In this document: positions 61,313-64,000 of the stretch, in pieces
Layout: each line of letters begins with the position of its first letter
Position numbering within the stretch: the stretch's first letter is position 1
NCBI RefSeq assembly: GCF_003626695.1
Contig: NZ_RBAH01000014.1
Span: 150,280-214,279, forward strand
DNA: 64,000 bases
From: Paenibacillus ginsengarvi
GTDB taxonomy: Bacteria; Bacillota; Bacilli; Paenibacillales; NBRC-103111
Direction of reading: 5' to 3'
Notes under the pieces: generated by a model
Database searches by the model: none
The model's input: the letters and a program-made list of their open reading frames with translations, nothing else
What the model was told of the DNA's origin: nothing
Made by a program: the position numbers and the translations under genes

Positions 61313-61927
61313 TTATTGCGTCTTGGCCAAAGTTTTCACGGCGTCCGCCACGGTCCGATAGCTGAGGTTGCCGTCGGAGGCGATGAAATATTTGCGAATG
61401 TTGCCGGAACGGTCCACCAGGGCGACAGAATTCGTATGCCCGAAGTTGCCGTTATTGTCCTGGAGCACGGAAACCGCATATTTCCTCGCCAGATCGATGA
61501 CCGCCTTCTGCTCCCCGCGCATAAACTTCCAGCCGTTCGGATCGGCGTTAAACCGGGCCGAATACTTCTTGAGCTGCTCCACCGTATCCCGGGTGGGATC
61601 GAAGCTGATCGAATACATGACCGCGTCGGTTCCGAGCAAGCCTGCTTTCTGTAGCTCCTCCTGCACTTTGGACAGCTCGTACGTCGTCGGCTGGCACACA
61701 TCCGGACACGACGACCAGAAGAAATATACGAGCCGGACCTTGCCGGCATCGTCCGTTAGCCCGCCCGTTTTGCCATCGAGCTGTTCCAGCTTAAAGTCCG
61801 CCGCCTGTCCCAAAACCGGATAGTTTTCCGTCCCTCCACGCGTCTTGTAAATCCAGCCCGCGACAGCGGCCGCAATCAGAACTACAATCAGTACTTTGAA
61901 CCAATGCTTCTGCAAAAACACGCTCAT
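61313..61927 (-). CDS. SCO-family copper/thiol protein (cytochrome oxidase assembly)
   Basis: A 204-residue protein with an N-terminal membrane anchor (about 10-30) and thioredoxin-like fold. The copper ligands are CPDVC (near residue 72) and the His of GHTNS (near 165). SCO proteins deliver copper to the CuA centre of cytochrome c oxidase. The ATG follows GGGGGAAG; the frame extends upstream without a good start. It follows ctaB but a terminator lies between. Confidence 0.9.
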   Translation of the reverse strand: MSVFLQKHWFKVLIVVLIAAAVAGWIYKTRGGTENYPVLGQAADFKLEQLDGKTGGLTDDAGKVRLVYFFWSSCPDVCQPTTYELSKVQEELQKAGLLGTDAVMYSISFDPTRDTVEQLKKYSARFNADPNGWKFMRGEQKAVIDLARKYAVSVLQDNNGNFGHTNSVALVDRSGNIRKYFIASDGNLSYRTVADAVKTLAKTQ

Positions 61928-61994
61928 TGTCCGCTTCCCCCATACCTGATGATGACCGGAAGGGCTCCCTTGCTCCAAAAGCCCCGGTTTTCAG

Positions 61995-62022
61995 AAAAAA
62001 GAACAAGCCGCGAAGCTTGTTC
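61995..62022 (-). terminator. Intrinsic terminator of ctaB
   Basis: On the reverse strand GGAACAAGC-TTCGCG-GCTTGTTC followed by six T residues. Confidence 0.8.
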
Positions 62023-62049
62023 CGCAATAAGACGGGTTTACCCCGCCCT

Positions 62050-62991
62050 CTAACCACGAATTGTATCGATAATCATGACGATAAACAACAGCGGCAAATA
62101 GTTGATCGAAAATACAAACATCCGTTTTGCCCAGTTATCGTCATCTTTCGTCTTGAATCCGGCGAGGCCGATAAACGTCCAGGCAAGACCAAGCGCGATG
62201 GCCGCGAACAAATAAATTTCGCCTACATAGCCATAGGCGTAGAGCAGCAGCGAAACAGGCACGAGCATAACAAGAAAACGGAGCATATGCATCTTCGTCA
62301 GCTCGTTGCCGTGCACGACCGGAAGCAGCGGGAAGCCGGCAGCGCGGTATTCTTCCTTGCGGCGAATGCCGAGCGCCCAGAAATGCGGCGGCTGCCAAAA
62401 AAACAAAATGCCGAACAAGATCCAGGCACCCATATCCAGATGGCCGGTAACGGCACAGTAGCCGATCACCGGAGGCATTGCCCCGGAAATAGCGCCGATC
62501 GTCGTGCTGAGCGTCGAAGTCCGTTTCAGCCAAGCGGTATAAACGAGCACGTAAACCAGCAGGCCTACAACGCCAAGCAGACCGCTGAGCGGATTAACGA
62601 GCAGGCTGAGCACGCTTAGTCCTGCAGCGCCGAGGATGATTCCGTACCAGAACACGATTTTCGGCGAAACGACGCCGGTAGGCAGCGCGCGTTTGCGCGT
62701 GCGGGTCATTTTCGTATCGAGATCGCGGTCCAAATAGTTGTTCAGCACGCATCCCGATGCCATAACGAGCAAGGTGCCGAGCATGGCGTACAACATGAGC
62801 GGAAGATTAAACGACTCGCCCGAATTTCCCCATGCAACCCAATAACCGCCGAAGGCGGTAATGATGTTGGAGAACAAAATGCCCGGCTTAGCGAGCTGAA
62901 TAAAATCTCTTGCATTCGGTTTTCTTATGACGGCGGGCGCTTCCTGCGCTTCGGCAGCCGCGACCGCATCGATGCTTAACTGTTTGTCCAT
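62050..62991 (-). CDS. ctaB: Protoheme IX farnesyltransferase (heme O synthase)
   Basis: A 313-residue polyprenyltransferase with about nine membrane helices. The prenyl-diphosphate motif NNYLDRDLDTKMTRTRKR (near residue 85) is the CtaB/CyoE signature. It converts heme B to heme O for terminal oxidases. GGAGG lies before the ATG. The next gene on the strand is SCO, a functionally related oxidase-assembly gene; ctaA and the oxidase genes are not in the window. Confidence 0.95.
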   Translation of the reverse strand: MDKQLSIDAVAAAEAQEAPAVIRKPNARDFIQLAKPGILFSNIITAFGGYWVAWGNSGESFNLPLMLYAMLGTLLVMASGCVLNNYLDRDLDTKMTRTRKRALPTGVVSPKIVFWYGIILGAAGLSVLSLLVNPLSGLLGVVGLLVYVLVYTAWLKRTSTLSTTIGAISGAMPPVIGYCAVTGHLDMGAWILFGILFFWQPPHFWALGIRRKEEYRAAGFPLLPVVHGNELTKMHMLRFLVMLVPVSLLLYAYGYVGEIYLFAAIALGLAWTFIGLAGFKTKDDDNWAKRMFVFSINYLPLLFIVMIIDTIRG

Positions 62992-63215
62992 TGCGGTAAA
63001 CCTCCTGAACCTTCCTTGACCCTGACTTTATCATAGTGGTTTTGTCCACCACTAATCATAGCAACCCGAATCGTTTTTTACAATAAACGGTTTCCAAATT
63101 CATAATTTTGTCGATAATGCTGTCACGTTTCCGTCATAAGCCCAATACACTGTAATGTAGGTTTTTGCCTATTGCCCCTGGCAGAAGCGGGCAACCCCCT
63201 TGAAGGAGGTTTACT

Positions 63216-63788
63216 ATGAGTACGATGAATCCGAATAATTTTAAACCGACAGCCGCCGCGCCCCAGTACTATTATTATCCAATGGCGACGCAACCATCCG
63301 GAGCGGTTCCGGGTACGCAAACGGCGGCCGCAGCCGGTGCGCCTATGCCGATATCGGCAGGGATGCCGAGCGGGATGCCAAGCGGGATGCCCGGCGCCAT
63401 GCCAGGAATGCCCAGTATGCCCAGTATGCCAAGTATGCAAAGTATGCCAAGTATGCAAAGTATGCAAAGTATGCCTGGCATGTCCGCTATGCCGGGAGCA
63501 TTTCCCCCCGCCGGGGCTCCAACGCCACCCGGCATGCTGCCGATCGAGCAGTCGTTTATCGAAAACATACTTCGCCTGAACCTGGGCAAAATGGCTACCC
63601 TATACATGACGTATGAAAACAACAGCGAGTGGAATGCAAAAATATTCCGCGGCGTTCTGGAGGCGGCCGGACGCGACCATATCATTATAAGCGATCCGAA
63701 AACCGGCATGCGCTATTTGCTGCTGATGGTCAATCTCGACTACGTAACCTTCGACGAGCCTCTCAACTACTCATACCCGTTCCGCTGA
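63216..63788 (+). CDS. gerQ: Spore coat protein GerQ
   Basis: A 190-residue protein. The C-terminal domain (about 105-190) has LPIEQSFIENILRLNLGK, YMTYENNSEWNAKIF and AAGRDHIIISDPKTGMRYL, which strongly match GerQ of bacilli, a coat protein cross-linked by transglutaminase and needed for CwlJ localisation. The N-terminal half holds Met/Pro/Ser repeats (GMPSMPSMQ) of variable length. GGAGG is upstream of the ATG. No cwlJ gene follows, unlike in B. subtilis. Confidence 0.95.
   Translation: MSTMNPNNFKPTAAAPQYYYYPMATQPSGAVPGTQTAAAAGAPMPISAGMPSGMPSGMPGAMPGMPSMPSMPSMQSMPSMQSMQSMPGMSAMPGAFPPAGAPTPPGMLPIEQSFIENILRLNLGKMATLYMTYENNSEWNAKIFRGVLEAAGRDHIIISDPKTGMRYLLLMVNLDYVTFDEPLNYSYPFR
63405..63490 (+). 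repeat. 9-bp tandem repeats in gerQ
   Basis: AGTATGCCA/AGTATGCAA units in tandem encode SMP/SMQ tripeptides. Confidence 0.8.
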
Positions 63789-63914
63789 CGATCGGCTTCC
63801 CTCACCGCGCCCTTACTAATGCGGGCGGAAATGCCCCTTCGGCAACATGCGCGAAAAACCCCCGACCCCACAGGGGGCTGTTGACAAACAGAACGTTCAA
63901 AGGTTTTTGGAGAG

Positions 63915-63950
63915 CTGCGTAGAATTTAAATTCTATGCAGTTTTTCTTTT
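63915..63950 (+). terminator. Palindromic terminator ahead of the putative transposase start
   Basis: CTGCGTAGAATTT and AAATTCTATGCAG form a 26-base near-perfect palindrome followed by TTTTTCTTTT. IS elements often carry such protection against outside transcription. Confidence 0.6.
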
Positions 63951-63964
63951 GGAGGGATTCCACT

Positions 63965-64000
63965 ATGATGGGGGTTAACGGAGATAAGCAACACCAGTTC
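63965..64000 (+). CDS. Start of a protein, possibly a transposase (partial)
   Basis: Twelve codons beginning MMGVNGDKQHQF follow GGAGGG at 8 bases, then the window ends. The N terminus resembles that of some IS1182-type transposases, but it is too short to be sure. Confidence 0.4.
   Translation, partial: MMGVNGDKQHQF

Larger units (their letters stand above)
63874..64000 (+). mobile_element. Possible left end of an insertion sequence
   Basis: GGGGCTGTTGACAAACAG resembles a terminal inverted repeat; it precedes a palindrome and a short transposase-like start. The right end is outside the window, so this is a weak call. Confidence 0.4.

Overview
The window looks like a chromosomal segment of a moderately GC-rich, endospore-forming Firmicute of the Paenibacillaceae (Paenibacillus or a close relative). 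The evidence is a recognisable gerQ spore-coat gene and a YjcZ-type mini-protein, MntR-type and CcpA-type (cre) operators, many Lpl/Ytc-type solute-binding lipoproteins, heparinase-like and GH2 carbohydrate enzymes with AraC regulators, an S-layer-homology (SLH) surface protein, and strong Gram-positive ribosome binding sites with frequent GTG/TTG starts. No rRNA, CRISPR array or complete mobile element was seen; a possible insertion-sequence end starts at the right edge.

Layout. 0-5.3 kb: a leftward catabolic operon of unknown substrate (threonine-synthase-like PLP enzyme, Gfo/Idh oxidoreductase, MBL-fold hydrolase, AstE/AspA-like deacylase, the last cut by the window edge) with two FadR-type GntR regulators and three near-identical operators, TGGTNNGACCA. 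5.5-6.6 kb: a collagen-like repeat protein. 6.8-11.7 kb: a rightward operon of two paralogous serine hydrolases and an ABC-2 exporter trio, with a LexA-like box inside its promoter. 11.8-14.7 kb: ArsR-type regulator and GH2 glycosidase. 15 kb: three tRNAs (Asp, fMet, Lys) beside a duplicated tRNA 3' end. 15.4-31 kb: mscL, a solute-binding lipoprotein, AraC regulator, a 1288-residue heparinase II/III-like enzyme, sugar isomerase, ThuA-like protein, DUF456, HAD, asparagine synthase with a structured leader RNA, Gfo/Idh and a second AraC regulator.

31-37 kb: histidine phosphatase, lipoprotein, phosphoesterase and two tandem paralogous lipoproteins. 37-49.7 kb: a single-chain fused LplB-LplC permease, a 1505-residue SLH protein, a secreted protein, a two-component system and two overlapping lipoprotein genes, bounded by a remnant of the kinase gene's 3' end. 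49.8-53.5 kb: mntABCD manganese importer with MntR boxes. 53.6-58.1 kb: class B PBP2, HAD phosphatase, CvpA-like/transglutaminase fusion and a small membrane protein. 58-64 kb: MFS transporter, YjcZ-like peptide, Toprim protein, AEC carrier, SCO protein, heme O synthase ctaB and gerQ.

The accessory part is mainly polysaccharide sensing, degradation and uptake plus surface structures. The most unusual items are the fused permease with eroded EAA loops among six lipoproteins that have no adjacent ATPase, the FadR-box catabolic cluster, and a pseudoknot-like leader upstream of the asparagine synthase gene.
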